From Pomacea canaliculata (taxonomy: Eukaryota; Mollusca; Gastropoda; Architaenioglossa; Ampullariidae), in the NCBI RefSeq assembly GCF_003073045.1, contig NC_037595.1, positions 7,553,509-7,617,508 on the forward strand: 64,000 nt of DNA, written 5' to 3'. The notes below the pieces were generated by a model that was given only the letters and a program-made list of their open reading frames with translations, searched no databases and was not told the DNA's origin. Below, in pieces: positions 32,136-45,594 of this stretch (positions are counted from its first letter, which is position 1; each line of letters opens with the position of its first letter). Both the position numbers and the translations under genes were made by a program.

Positions 32136-35100
32136 CCAACTAATTTTAATCAGAGGTTTGAAAACCCTTTGTATATTTTGAATGAGACACACTTTATGAG
32201 TAGTCAGAGCTTTAGTGAGCTAAAGTAGTTTATTTATTTTAAAATTATCAGTGTTCCCAGCCATGATTTGAAGTGAAAATGATAAAGTATCTTGTTTGCA
32301 TTACATTTCTTACCCCTCTTATGTACAGATTCTTTGTCTGCCTAAGGCCAAAGAACAACCCCTCAAGTACAAATCAAACCACATTCCATGTTGGATAGGA
32401 GGAGTATTGATCCAGTGTTTAAAAAAAAATAAGAATAATGCAAGTTCTTTAAGCATTTTGTGTTTTGTTAACAGATAGTAGGACATATGCCAGACCTAGT
32501 GCCTTGTACTTGGCCTGGGTAGAGCTAGAGATTGTATCGGTAAGATGCATTGTCCTGAAGCTTCCAGAACAAGATTGTTGAAAGAGAGCAATCTTTAGCA
32601 ATCATAACATGAGTCAGAGCATCAGTGTCCAAAGTTGGTTGGAAAAGGAAAAGCAATGACCAAGGGGAGACGGAGAAAAAAATCAAAAGAAAAGCCCTTA
32701 GAAAAGTGTGGCATTCAACACCTCATTCCCCAGCCACCCAAAGGCTAGAGGACTACTGCTTATTTAACACTGGAACCTGCTGGTAACTTATGGGGAGTTG
32801 TGGTTTAGCAGCAGGAATTTGTGGAGAGGCACAAGTAAAAGACCAGGTAGGACATCAACTCATTTGGAATATAATTAAAATCACCTAGACACACATCTTA
32901 TTCATCTTTTTCAAAACTCTGAATTGAGGATAAAACAGGACAAATCATATTAAAAATTCAAAATATGAAGAAATTTTGATTGTATTTCACTGTATAGTAC
33001 CCAATCAGCTAATAGTGAGTGGCTGTTAAAATACGCTGCAGTACATTGTCAGTGTGTTACAATAGCCAATGAATTTATGAAACTGCAATCATTTACTGGA
33101 CTACTTAACTATTTTGACTTTTAAATGTGTAGATCTAATACTCAGAAATTGTACTGGTGGTGGCCATTAACACGGATTAGTATTTTTCTCTTTAAATAAA
33201 TGAACCTTTGCTGGTGAAGAAGAAGACTTCAAGGACTTTGCCTTAGGATTCTGCTGTTAAAAACAGAATGGTAGTGTAAATGCTAAAATGTTTCTGGCTT
33301 TGCTTTTAACGATTGCTCTTTTTATTTTAAATTATTGAATCATATCTTAAGTAGTAAACTACTTAAATATTTTTAAAGCCTTTGGAAATAAGTGAATAGT
33401 TCATGATTACTTTGAAATGAATGCATATTGACTTTTTTTTTTTAATAAGCACATGCTCGATTGCCCTGTTCTGTTGAACATCCATCCAGGAAACTGTAAC
33501 AGGTTCCATTGTAAATCATAGTTGTTTGCTTCAAATGTCAGTGCCTTTTCATGCTCATTTAGGTTTCAGTTTGTTTTTTTTTTTTTTAAGGATAAATTAT
33601 GTTAAAAATCCTTATTGAAACTAAAAGAACACTTTCCTCTGTTCTTAGCTAAGGAAGCTTACTGGTGGTTTAATCTAGTCATACATTGTCTAAATTTGGT
33701 TCTTAAATTAGAAGTTAAAAAGACTGATGCTTAACGCATTGATCAGTTATAGAAATTTGTTTATTCTTATAAATATGGATTACCTTCATTTAGGAAAAGA
33801 TTGCATTCACAGCTGTTGTTGAATGACTGTGTGCGTCAACTTTAGTAAAGGTGCAGTTTGTGATTCCTGTTAATATTTGTGATTAATTTATGCAAGCTTA
33901 TAACATTGTCAAGTTTTGAAATATTTCTTGACGGTAATATTCTTCATCTTTTCTTTACTTTTCTCTGTTCAATTTTTAAAGTCTTCATCCTGCACAGTTA
34001 AACCCTCATATTCTAATGTATGCAGCACTAGTATTGTGCTTTTGTTATTGTTGCATGTGAACATCATACAGGTAGGACCAGCACTACCAGAGTCCTAAAC
34101 ATTTGGACAAGTAGGAGGTGCAACAGGGAGTTTCTGCATGGGTCTTCATGTCTTCAGACAGTTGTGTGCAGGCAGGCATACAAACACATGCTCACTATGT
34201 ATGCCTTGTATTGTTCTATGGAGTTATCTTTGTACATATTGTTTGTCGTGTCCATTGACGGTGATTTATTTTTCCTTATTATTCAGCTGCTTTTACATTT
34301 AAAGAAAATCAAAATGGTAATGTTCAGTTACAAGTCTCCAGGTGAATAGGGTGTAATATATGGCCATTCATTAGACCCTTTGGAGTCAAATTTTGAATGT
34401 GAATGTGGGTACATTTTTTGTGCATGTGTGTGGGTGTGGGTGTGGGTGAAAGAGAGAGGGTGTGTGTATGTGTGCGAAAGAGAGATTGAAGACCAGGGTT
34501 GGTTTTCATGTAAGGTCTTTGAAATAAGCCCTAAGTCAGAGATCATAAGTGCAAGTTACCTTGCCATTTCATACCATCAACAAAAGTTATTTTCAAGACC
34601 TCACATACATGCCAGTGAAGTTTTGTGGAAGTTTAACCAAAAAACTTGGCCTTAATGTGGTCTGACCAGATTTTGCATGAAACCAACCCTAAAGGATCAC
34701 GAGGAAGTGAGGTGTATGTTGCATATGATTTGGCACCAGAGGTTAAATATGTTTGTCGTTTATTGATGGTTAAATATGTAATTGAAAGTTCTGAATATTT
34801 AAGAAGTCTTAAGTTCTGTTTTTGATTTGGTTTGTGTGTGTGTGTGGGCATGCAAATAAGCATATAGGTACATGCAGATATTTTTCTCCTACTAAAGGCA
34901 TTTTATGGAAGTTGATGGTTTCTTGTACTCATTTTGAGCAATCAAGCGCAATTGCAATATGAGTTAAAAGATTGTGATCTTTTCTCTCTTTTTCTGAGGG
35001 GAGAGACCTGTAAATATGTCTCAGAGGCTATGCATTGACAGGATTGAATAGACTGGGTTTTCATTTTATTGCCAAGGTGGACTCTTTTTGAGCCCTGAAC

Positions 35101-35790
35101 AGTTGACCTACTCAAGAAAACTTTACTAAGTGTATTGTGGTTGTCACTAATTCTCTCTCAAACATACATTTAGAAACACAAACATATACACACACATGTG
35201 ATCGTGTAACAAAGAACTGGTTACTGACATTTTCAAGCTTACATTTTACATTTTTGAAAGACTGGTGTGGCATGTGTGTGTCTATCCAAACACTGTTTGC
35301 CAACTCAGGCATTATTTTGTAACATTTTTGAATATAGTTTAACATACATAAGACTTTGCTTTTTTTTATCTGATACTAAGAGAGAAAGTATTTCTGCTTT
35401 TGGATAAAGTAATTTCTAGGTATTATGGTCAATGGTCATTCATTTTCTCATTACAATTTTGATTTGTATTTCAAGTTTCCTGCTGTTTTATGTGTTTTGT
35501 CGTTTTTTGTGTCGGGTAGGGAATCTTGACAAATCTATTCGAAAAGGATGCAGAGGAGAGTAAAGCATTTACATAAAGTAGCTTAGCTTGTCTGGTGTGT
35601 TAGGATAAACTCCTACCTTAAGAGTTATGCGGAATAGGTTTTTATGTACTTCAAATAATCTGATTACGTATTTGACCTGTATCTTTAAAGGAGAAAATGT
35701 GGTGACCTATCGATACGGGGAATTTTGATTATGAGTTTGCAAATACTGTTTGGGGTGAGGGTACCCCCCTTCCTTTTAGTGCACTGTATT
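32136..35790. other. AT-rich intergenic DNA
   Basis: No coding exon recognised on either strand. Short GT-rich runs occur near 34420-34475 and 34830. Reading frames here are short and of low complexity. Part may still be mannosidase 3' UTR. Confidence 0.6.
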
Positions 35791-35799
35791 ATTGTACTT

Positions 35800-36140
35800 T
35801 ATTGTGCGCGGGCCGCTCGTCAAGCTGCTCTCCCTTGACACAATTGTCTGTTTTAATCTCTTGTTTTCGCGGTGACGAGAGGACAGCTTGGCATGGTGGG
35901 CAGATGAGGTGACTAGCCGGGTGACCACGAATGTCGTGCGTGCACTAGGTGTTAGTAGAGTGCAGGCGCGGTCAACTGCAAGAAAACAAGTGTCGACAGT
36001 GCAATGACCGCCACCCTGACAGTTGGGGCAGTTGGCGTCGACGATGGAGTGTTGCGACATACGGGGGATTGCGAGTCGCGGAGGGCGCTGCAAGACACAG
36101 AAGAAACGTCAGGATGTGGAGGAGAAATGGGGCAGGGCAT
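35800..36140. other. CpG-rich island-like stretch
   Basis: The sequence turns GC- and CpG-rich compared with the AT-rich DNA to its left, with many CG dinucleotides (GTCGACGATGG, CGAGTCGCGGAGGGCGC). Open frames exist on both strands but none resembles a protein. It may mark a promoter or first exon of an unrecognised transcript, or just a GC-rich patch. Confidence 0.3.
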
Positions 36141-36159
36141 AGGAAATAATCACATTATG

Positions 36160-36208
36160 TGGTGGTGGTGGTGGTGGTGGTGGTGGTGGTGATGGTGGTG
36201 GTGGAGTG
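36160..36208 (+). repeat. (GGT)n microsatellite
   Basis: About 16 units of GGT with one or two interruptions. Followed at about 36421-36440 by a (GT)n run. Confidence 0.95.
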
Positions 36209-36439
36209 GGGTGGGGTGAGAGAGCTGCTTCGTAAACCGTTCACTCCATCCGACCCTTTAGCAGAGTGCCATCCAGAGTTGAGTCCTGCACTATCCTTTT
36301 CTTATCTAATTTATTTTTACCATGGTGAGCTTGGAGGCTGAGAGTGTCCAAGTGAAGAAAACCCGACATAATCAGAGGGTCAAGAGTCAAGGCTGGACAC
36401 AAGTTCAGCAAGTTTTGCCTCGTGTGTGTGTGTGTGTGT

Positions 36440-38559
36440 GATTGTGTATATATGTTACTAGGGTGTGAGCAGCAGAAGTCTGTCATGTGTTGTGCTGCAG
36501 TGTAAGTGGACATCTCGGATCGCCTTGCGGCTGTCGCTGTCCGTTGTGTTGCAGACGTTGCAGCCCGTCACGCTGTCCTGCAGTATCCAGCAACAGTGTT
36601 TCGTTTATTCCCATGCATCCCTAGGCCACTTTCTCGGAAGCTTCATGTGTAAGTTATGTCGTAAGATTTAGTATTTTGAGATTAATTCCGACCTACAATT
36701 TATTAAAGTCACAAAGAGAGTCAATACACATTGCGACACTGAGCATATCAGATAATCACGGACAGCTTTAAAGGACTAAAATGTTTTACCATTGTATGAA
36801 TGCGCGCACGCGAGTAAACGTTCATTCACCTGTTAAGCAGGGTGAGGACACGTAAGAAATGCACTAACATTTCGTGTGCTGCTGTACTCGACTGTACATA
36901 ATGTATGCATGTTTTAATTAGCAGTGATTGTGTTCGGCACCCAATTGACTTCAAAGAGTCGCTGTTACATGTTTATTAATGTTTGTTGATGAAACGTTTC
37001 AATAAATTGCATGATTTCATGCTCAATGACTGGGAGTAGTTGCAGTGCGTACGCTAGGGCTGGAACCGTTATATAACGACGAATGATTCAAAAACATTAG
37101 TCTCTTATATCTCTTATTCCTCTCTCACGCTCTTACTCTCTCGGACGTGCGGTAAAAACCATGAGATTTTTTTAAAGGGCGTTAAAGACTTTCATTTTTT
37201 GGGAAATATCTTGCAGTAACAATTCCCGCTGCAACTCTAAAGTGGGCGTGGTTGGGATGGGGGTGAGAGAGGAAAGGAGAACTAAACTTTGAGAAATGTG
37301 TATGTGGCACTTATATCTAAATATCTAGCCTCAGTTGCTGTAAACCACCAGCAACCAACCCCTCATTCATTCTCTCACTTTTTTTTTCTCCTTCCGACGC
37401 AATACTTAAAACACTAGTATCCGTTTTCACGATGGAATCTTGATAACCTAGGGATGGAGACCGTAATGGCCACATCAGGTGTCAAGCTCGCCTGGCACCG
37501 TGTGTGTCGTCGTGTGCTTCATTTCCAGGTGGAGAAAAATGTTTCAACAACATATTAACGCAGGTAGAACTTCACGTGTTTATTAATGTCTTATCGTGCA
37601 TCATGCGGGCCTTGTGAAACTGGAGCTGACCAGCCTCATGTTCCTACAACCCACCGCGCCTCTCACACGAGTTACTCCCCTTCGGCAGCAGACGCCAATA
37701 ATCGGTTGTAAACAACACGACAGGTCGTGCTTTGATTATTAGCTTTGTTTCTGTGCTTTGGATTAGTTAATGGGGATGTTTTTAACTCGTTGTTTTTCTA
37801 CTTAATGTATTTATAGTTTCTAGAACATTCTGTGTTTTTCTTGTGATTTTAAAGTATATTGCGGGTGATAAACCATACAAGGTGCAGCAACTCAAAAGCA
37901 GTTGTTTTTTTTTATTTCACATGAACAGTTTCGGCCTTTAAGTATTATATTTGTGGTTACTAGTATGACTTTACATGTGGACAGTCAATCAATGCAAAAA
38001 CAATACAATGAAATGTGACACCATCTATATCTTGGGAATGTCACACCAAATATAATTTCAAGACGGGAAAAGGTCCACAGTGTATTGCCTCACAGCTCCA
38101 CGAATACACGAACTACCCGTAGTGATGTGAGTTTTATGTGTTAAAAACATGTACAGTATTAGTATATTAATCTACACTTTAAGGTACAATAGAAGAGATT
38201 TCAGAAAGGAAAGGACTAAGGCGCAGTCCACGAACTTGTATTACTGGACTTTTGCATACGATGTTTTCCAGTTAATTTTCTCATAAACCTCCGACTCAAT
38301 GACTTTCGCTTACGAACTACATGAGATAGAGAGAGTGTGTGAGAGAAAGAGACTCTGATGATGAGAGTTCATCGAGAATTTGCGAGATACTAAACGAGAA
38401 CGAGAAATCGCGATAATACCACCAGACCCTGACCGCACCATCTGTGCTTCAGCCGCAGTTGTAGATGTTGTTCAGCGTTTCACTTACGGTCGAAACATCA
38501 GCTGTCTTGCAAAGGTGAAAATAATGGGTATCAGCCTAGAAAACGAAGGAGCAGTGAGA
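36440..38559. other. Intergenic DNA
   Basis: No coding exon recognised. Ordinary sequence with short T runs and a CT-rich patch near 37110-37140. Confidence 0.55.
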
Positions 38560-38730
38560 GTGGTTCACCGTGGCTCTCCTTCCGCTGCAATTACCACCCC
38601 TGATAAATCAGGTTCCCTTTCCGGCAAAACAGTTTCTGGGTGAACTGAGGGAGTGAATTTTCCAGCCACAGTTCCTAGTAGGCTTTGAACCAGCAACTAA
38701 TTGTTCTGCAGTCAATTGAACCAACCACAT
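38560..38730 (-). repeat. tRNA-derived SINE-like element, minus strand
   Basis: On the minus strand a 5' part GGTTGGTTCAATTGACTG is followed by the B-box-like GGTTCAAAGCC (plus 38681-38691). The body has GGAACCTGATTTATCAGGGG. The body matches the element in mannosidase intron 6 (CCTGAATTATCAGGG followed by a GGAGGAG-type stretch), which supports a shared SINE family. Confidence 0.55.
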
Positions 38731-41700
38731 CTCTCTTTGACATCAGCTGCCTGCCACTTGAACCTGGCTCAGCAAAAAAATAATTAAACAAATTTCTTCG
38801 CCGAACGTACACACGAGATAGCCCATACCCCTACTCCCAAACACCCTCACCCCTCAAATCTTCAGTGTAACAGATGAAGAGCGAGATGACAGAAAACTGC
38901 AACGAAGTTGGTGCAGCTGTCTCATCGGGCTGCTGATGGGGAGGGTCTGCCTGCTGTCGGCCCCGCATCACCGAAGCTGGGCGACGGAGGAAACTCCACT
39001 GATGAACGACTCGGTATCATGGCTTATCTCAACTATGGATCGCCAGGCAGAAAAGTGATAGGGCTGCATGTGTCGGGTCCTTTGCTGTAAATATCGCAGG
39101 CCTTTCGAGACACGATACACTTGTCTGCGCGGCCACGCACGCTGCACGTGCAAATAAACGAAACAGGGGACGGACAGCAAGATAAATAGCGCCGACTTTT
39201 CATGTCGGAAATCCGAGTCGACTGCCTGCTGGCTGCGTCACCTGACCTTCCCGGGGCTTGGTTCCGTTATTTCAACTGTCTATACGTTGGGGAGGCTCCT
39301 TACGAACTTTTAATAAAGACCTCTTTTTGTTTTCCGATACTCCTCTCATAATGCTTCGTCTTTTCAGAGCTCTTGCTGCGTGAAGTCGAATTTCACAAGG
39401 AAAATAAAAGTTGCTGAGCTGCTCTTCTGATGGGGAAAAGGTTTTGTGAAAAGGGCGTAAGGTGATCTGTTTCCTTCTGTTCGCCTACGTGTTTGCGTGC
39501 CTACCTGTGAGTGAGTCACATACACACACAGAGGGAAACATATATCACTTGGTGAGAATGTCGGAAATTTCTGGGAGTGCAGAACGGGTGTTGTAACGGT
39601 TTGGTCTGTGGTCGTTACATCCGTAAGACTGTTGTTGGTCTTAGCAATATTGTAAGACTGTATTTATCAAGCAGAGCTAATGTTACTTCAGGATTGGCCA
39701 TGGACCCCAAGCGGTCCTGTAACTGGAACCAGGCGCCGATGTAGGAGGTTGACAAATAAATAATTCAGACCTCCCCTGTCTTGCATGCGGTCCGCGGGTA
39801 TGGTCACAGAGGGCTTGCTTCTAGGACTGTGATCACTGACCGAACCGAAACGGATACATCTCTGTTTCACAATAATAAGTACGACCACAGATCCAATAGT
39901 GTCTTCCTACGACACTGTTGTTGTTGTTGTTGTTGTTGTTGGTCTCTATAGTTCTCGCTTCATCGCGAGCAAGTTCTTTGTGGTATCATGCGACTAACCT
40001 GTGTCTCGCCAAGGGACACAATATGTCAATGCCCTTAAACATGTTTTTTTTTTTTTTAAGTTTGGTTACATTGCTCTTATTGTGCCAATATGGAAACAGT
40101 CATGTCAGGAGAAAGCTGGCAGATAACTGAGAAGACACGATGGCTGCCTGAGGTACTCGTCAAAGGTCATGCGTGATTCTCCATTTTTGCTCGATGCCCG
40201 GCATTACAAAGACTCATACAAGCTTTAAAACATTTACTGACGTCAACATATACAAAATAAAAGCAAACAATAAAAATAAAACAGGGAAGAAACATCTTGA
40301 CGACGACGACGGTAAAATAATCAAGTTCCTTCTCAGATGTTGTGCTTGCAGATAAGGTTTATGCATATTTCCGAAATGTGTTTTTATTGTTATTTATTCA
40401 TTATAACTTATTTTCCAGATGTCTTTCTAGTGGACGTTGTTTGCCAATGGAGTTTCTACTGTGGCACAAACATTTGCTGGTAAACAATTGCACACACAAC
40501 AGCAACAATAAATGCTCTGAAATCCTTATAAGTAGACAGTTCCAGTGGCTTCCTCTTCGAAGGAAGATTATATTTATGTCTTGGTGGTGTGAATTTCTTT
40601 ATAGTCGTTTGTACCAAGGAATGTTACTAACGTTAACACCGAATGCTCTTCACGCCGGTTATGGTAACCCAAGTATACCATCGATGTGTTTTATGGATCA
40701 GCATATAGTAGAGAAGCTTTTGAATAATTACTGATCCCTGACATCAACTTGTGTCTGGACCTTTACATGTTGTAAGGAGTCAGGGTGCCACAGTATGACA
40801 ACATCAGTGATAACTGAGCACCGGGCCATCTTACTTTACACCAGGTCTGAGGACGATGACCCATCCCTTCTGATGGAGTGGGTGAGGGTGTCATGGGATG
40901 GTTGGGTGCACTTGAGTAAATGACAAAGTACATGTGTGCGTTTGCGTGCGACAGGTGAGCTCGTGAAGGCGTGTAACTTTAATTATGATTGGTCGGTACG
41001 CCATACTCTCTACTTCCGGGGCATGAGCAAGTTTGCTCGCAAGAAGAGCTCGTTGACAGAGGTTACTCAGCAGTCACCGCGCCGCACCCGATATCCGCTC
41101 GCGGCATCACCGTCGACCCCGTGGCTTACCTGGACCTTGGATGTCTGAAACGAGCAATAAGCCTCGACCTTTAAACAACAAAAACAACCTAAAACACAAA
41201 ACCCATTCTTCTCATCAGTCTTCGCATTTGATATCGGCGTCCTTTGCAGACGTACACAGTTCCTCTCCATCTTCTGCTTGGATCCTTTCTTTTCTCTTCA
41301 AGTTCTCTTTTTTTCGCCCTCTACCTTTCAAGTCTCTTGCAGTCGATAAAACATAGATTAAGCTTGCTTGGTAATCTTATCCCCGCGGGAAGTCGGGGCT
41401 GATAAGTTGTCAGGTGGAAATCCAAGCCCGCAGGCGTGCGTAACTGAAAGACTTGTCGCCAACACACAGCGGCGCAGCACTGTACTGGCCGGGTGCCAGG
41501 CCTCGGGTTACACGTGGAGATCGCATGGGCCCTGGGTGTCCCCACCCCACCCTGCACCCTGCTCCCACCCCACACAAAAAGCCCACAGATCCTGTACCGC
41601 CAGGTCTGTTCCTGCCACACTGCCAAACAGTGAAGTAGTTACACCACCAACACTACTCACTGGCTGGTGGTCAGGTTACCGGTTACCTACCCCGTCCTTC

Positions 41701-44700
41701 ACACAGCTGTACACGTCACCCTGTGTGTGTGGTGGTATCACTCTTACACACAGTTGTGTTTTCATTGTGATTTATCTCCGAGCTGAACTAAATGCTGAGC
41801 AGTAAACACTCACCAGCTTGAGGGTTACATGGCTACAGACTCACAAGGACGACCAAACACTACTTCCGGAGAAGTCTAACAAACGGTTTATTTTCATGGC
41901 AGTTGGAAGCTCGTGTAACTGAACAACTCGAAACTAAACACCGTTTATTATTATTATTTTTTTTTTTTTGCAAGAGATTTTGTTAAAAGTTTAATTGCTA
42001 ATTTTTTTTTAATCCAGTGGCTCCGTCTACATTTACCATTTATATTTTTATTTTATTAGTTTGTTTAAACTTTGACAGATGAGTGAACAATAGAAATATT
42101 TCAACATACACCTCAGCTTATGTCGGTGAAAAATTTATACTTACTACAGTATGTAGTCCGAGTAAACGAGTGTTTTTCAACAATTTTTTTTCTGTAAACA
42201 TCGTCACTCAACACGTTTTGCTCTCAACATTCCAGCGCTGATTTTTTTTTTTTTTTTTATTTTTCAAGTTATTTGAAGTCCGTTGACAACTAACTACTGA
42301 CTTTCATCAGTACCTGCAAAATAATAGCATCGCCTGAAACTTATGTTTCCGACTAGTTCTGATCACATTATTTATTGAATCTGATCGAAAGATTTTCAGT
42401 CCCGCGCGAGGGCCGATGGGATTGGGTAGGAAATCCACTCTTGCAAGCAAGTGCGCGCACACACTCATAAATAAATACACACGCACGCGCGCATGTGACC
42501 TATTCAGGCAGGAAAATTGCGACTCCCGAGAGACAGAGATAGCATTGTGACCCCTGGGGTTCACGTTATGACCTCGAGAGCGTGTGTATTTTCTTTTCAC
42601 ATTTCACATTAGCCTCTAAAGCTAACACCGCTCGTGGTGGACTCCGTGGTGGGGGACGTCGACGACCGTCAGCCGATGACGGTAAGCCAATCTGACCAGC
42701 AACGAGGCGCCAGATGAAAGGGACGAGCCAAGCAACGATGTTGACTGTTGGCGATCCAGTTTCTGCAATCGAATCTGGTGTATGCAGATTAAGCCACCGA
42801 CACCGCGGGCTCCTGTTATGACTGAGGGCTCGGGTATATGTGAACAACCTGTCACGGTCCTACACCCGAGCCGAGTGGGCGGGCAGTGTCGGCGGGCGAC
42901 AGAGATAGGGATCTGTGGAATGTCAACACGAGGAGGGCTTGTTGTTGATGTTGACGTGCAGCGTGCACTGCTGGCCGGCGCACATGTCACCTCTGGTCGT
43001 GACGTATGTCGATGAGTGACGTGTTCTCCACGGCGACGCTCGGGAAAACGAAAGCCGGTGTCGATGTCTGTCTGTCATGGCGTCTTACATTTCCACAACG
43101 ACAGCCGCAAGGAAATCAGACTGTCTGTGTGTCATGTGTGTCTGCATGTGAGCACAGGGATGGGTTTCCATTATTTTTTTTATTTTTTTATTTTTCATTA
43201 TCGTTTGCTATTTCATTCCTGGAACACCTTCTACCACGATCACAGTGTTGGCCTCCATCACGTGCTCCCTCTCGCCTTCCCTCAGTCTTGCAATCCGTGG
43301 TTGCTGTCTGCCTCAGCATCCCTTTAAAACTTGACTTTCTCTGTGTAGCGTTGGAGTGATTCCCCCCTGTCAGTGGGTTGGGGTGGAGGTGTGGAGTGGG
43401 GTAACTGTCAGCCCGTCTCTCGCAACACAATTATCCTGGCGTCAGGGACACTTGACGGGCCTTGTCGGTAATTCGCTCTCAGTAAACTTATCAGTACAAT
43501 CGCTGATTCCGAGGCCGATCAGTCAACCTCCTCGTGTTACTGCTGACACCCGAAACAAACCTGAGTGTCCTCGACCTGGTGGTCTCAGATTTAGGACCGA
43601 TAAGATACTGTTTTTTTTTTGGTTTTTTTTTTTTGACTTTTTTTCTCGAATTAATGACATGTCATGTGATTTTCCATATTATCTTCCCCTGATCTCTCTT
43701 TCTCGCACACACACAAAATATATACACGTGCCAGAACTTTGCACATACTCATCAGAGAAACTCTTAATTGTCTGATCTTTATTCGCTGTGAGAACTGTGG
43801 AGTGCGGAGTCGTGGTTATTATTCTCTGGTTTTTGTTCCACGACACAAGAGCATCATTAGTATTCATCTGTAGACAGGTAAACCACACTTAGGTTAATCA
43901 CCTCTCCATGCAACAGCATTGTCATCAGGATTTGCTTCGAGAATTTTTGGTGGTTGGAAATGTCCACTTTCCTGCAAAGTTTGATAATAGTGAATGAAGC
44001 TTGCAGCAAGCTTCGGTTCTCATAAAGGTTTCGAAGCCTCCCAAACTGGCGTCGAAGTCTTTCCACTCAGCGCTCACCTTTGACCCTGCAACCTTCAGCG
44101 GACGATCACCTTTAAAGAAACTTTCAAGTTCCTTCCTCCTCACCAACAGACTTCCTGCAGAATATTTTCTCAAAGGAGGGGCAACTCCACTCCACTCCAC
44201 AACTCCGTGCCTACATCACTTCTACATCCAAGGTGGAGTCCAACAAGATGTTCCTGGTTGCTCCAGCTGGGGTTACAGGTCAAGAAGCTCACCCTCCTGT
44301 CTGCCTGTCAGGACCAGCCTACGGGTAGTGTACCCGTGTGTAAGTTATGGACTCATACATAAAGCTGCGAAATGTAGCCTCAAATGCAGAATCATGTTCA
44401 TGGGTGGGACTGAAACTCTAGACTGAAACTCGCGCCGAGGCTGAAATATTTCAGGCGAACTTGTCATACCTGGATGTGAACTAAAGAGTGTTCTACACCT
44501 GTCTAGCCTCGTGTGCGCTCACCTGTCCCTTGACACTGTGTACAAAAGATTCAAGACTTTCTTATATTAAATATTATTGCAATTAAAATAATAACAGACA
44601 TTATTACTAAATCGTCAAGAATAATTGGAATACCAGATATTACATTGCTAATCTCTAAGAGTAACGAGTGATATAATCAGTAATATCATGATTAGCAATA

Positions 44701-45360
44701 TAATCAGCAATAGAATGATAATTAAATTAAGAAAATAATATTTTAAAACTTAGCACTAATCATATCAAGTGGTAATATTATGGATGATAATGTTGCAGTC
44801 GAATAATATTTCTTTAGAGAGTGGATCAAAATAAAAATTTAGAAAATAATCATTGCAACCACATAATTGATGATTTGCTCATCTTTAAAACAGGATTCAC
44901 GGGTCACAGGTAACTAACAGTGATTCTCAAAGTTTACACAACCGGCGTGCAGTTTCGTATCCAAAGAATCATTAATAATAAAGAACAGTATTTGTAATTT
45001 TTAAACGTGTAGTTAAAGATTGATTAACACATATAAAGTGTGAAAATTCCTTATTCAGCCCAGCAGCTGAAATGACTTACTGTAAGTATTTTCAAAGCAC
45101 GCAGTAAACCTACAGAAGAATAGAACTCTAAGCCTATAAGCAAAATTTAAGGCCAGCCAACAGCTGAGTCGGTTATATGATCACATGATAAGGCTAGACT
45201 TCGCAGGACGACCCCAGAACATCAGCAAGGCAAAGACTTTTCACAAGAATAAACAAAGGGCTGTGTGAAACACGAACCTCGCTGGCCTCCGGCGATTCAT
45301 TTTCGTGGCCGAAAGTCTGACGTGTGATTAATCCGCCGAGTAAAACTTATGATGATTGGT
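38731..45360. other. Intergenic DNA with microsatellites
   Basis: No recognised gene. Contains (TTG)n at about 39916-39942, T-rich runs near 41955, 42005, 42240-42262 and 43610-43635, and an AT-rich stretch with ATAAT repeats near 44560-44760. Open frames at 40342-40734 and 41368-41805 do not resemble known proteins. Confidence 0.55.
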
Positions 45361-45450
45361 TTTGTCCACACCCGGGGTCCACCTGACACCCGCCGGCAGC
45401 GAGATTCGAACCCTCTACTGCCGAGAGTATCGCATTTTGGCGACGCAAGC
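45361..45450 (-). repeat. tRNA-derived SINE-like fragment
   Basis: On the minus strand a good B box GGGTTCGAATCTC (plus 45401-45413) lies about 25-35 bases after a degraded A-box region. It is followed by GCTGCCGGCGGGTGTCAGG. Too decayed for a working tRNA. Confidence 0.45.
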
Positions 45451-45594
45451 ACGAACACACACGCACATGCATTAAAATGATTAGGTGTGGTGGTAAAATA
45501 GATATGGCGAGCTGGGGGTCGGGTAGCTTGGGGGAAGTAAGCCAGGAGAGATCTGTAACCCATCATGAAAATTTATCGCTCCGGCTTGCTGACA

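Noticed and set aside
40342..40734. 130-codon open frame on the plus strand
   Set aside because: No domain, no signal of splice partners, and composition like the surrounding DNA. Open by chance is more likely.
41368..41805. 145-codon open frame on the plus strand
   Set aside because: Antisense frames are open as well; the translation is Pro/Thr/Ser-rich without a motif and no clear start or splice sites go with it.
43980..44426. 141-codon plus-strand open frame that looked like a transposon fragment
   Set aside because: The Ser/Pro-rich translation has no transposase or reverse-transcriptase motif and no terminal repeats were found around it.
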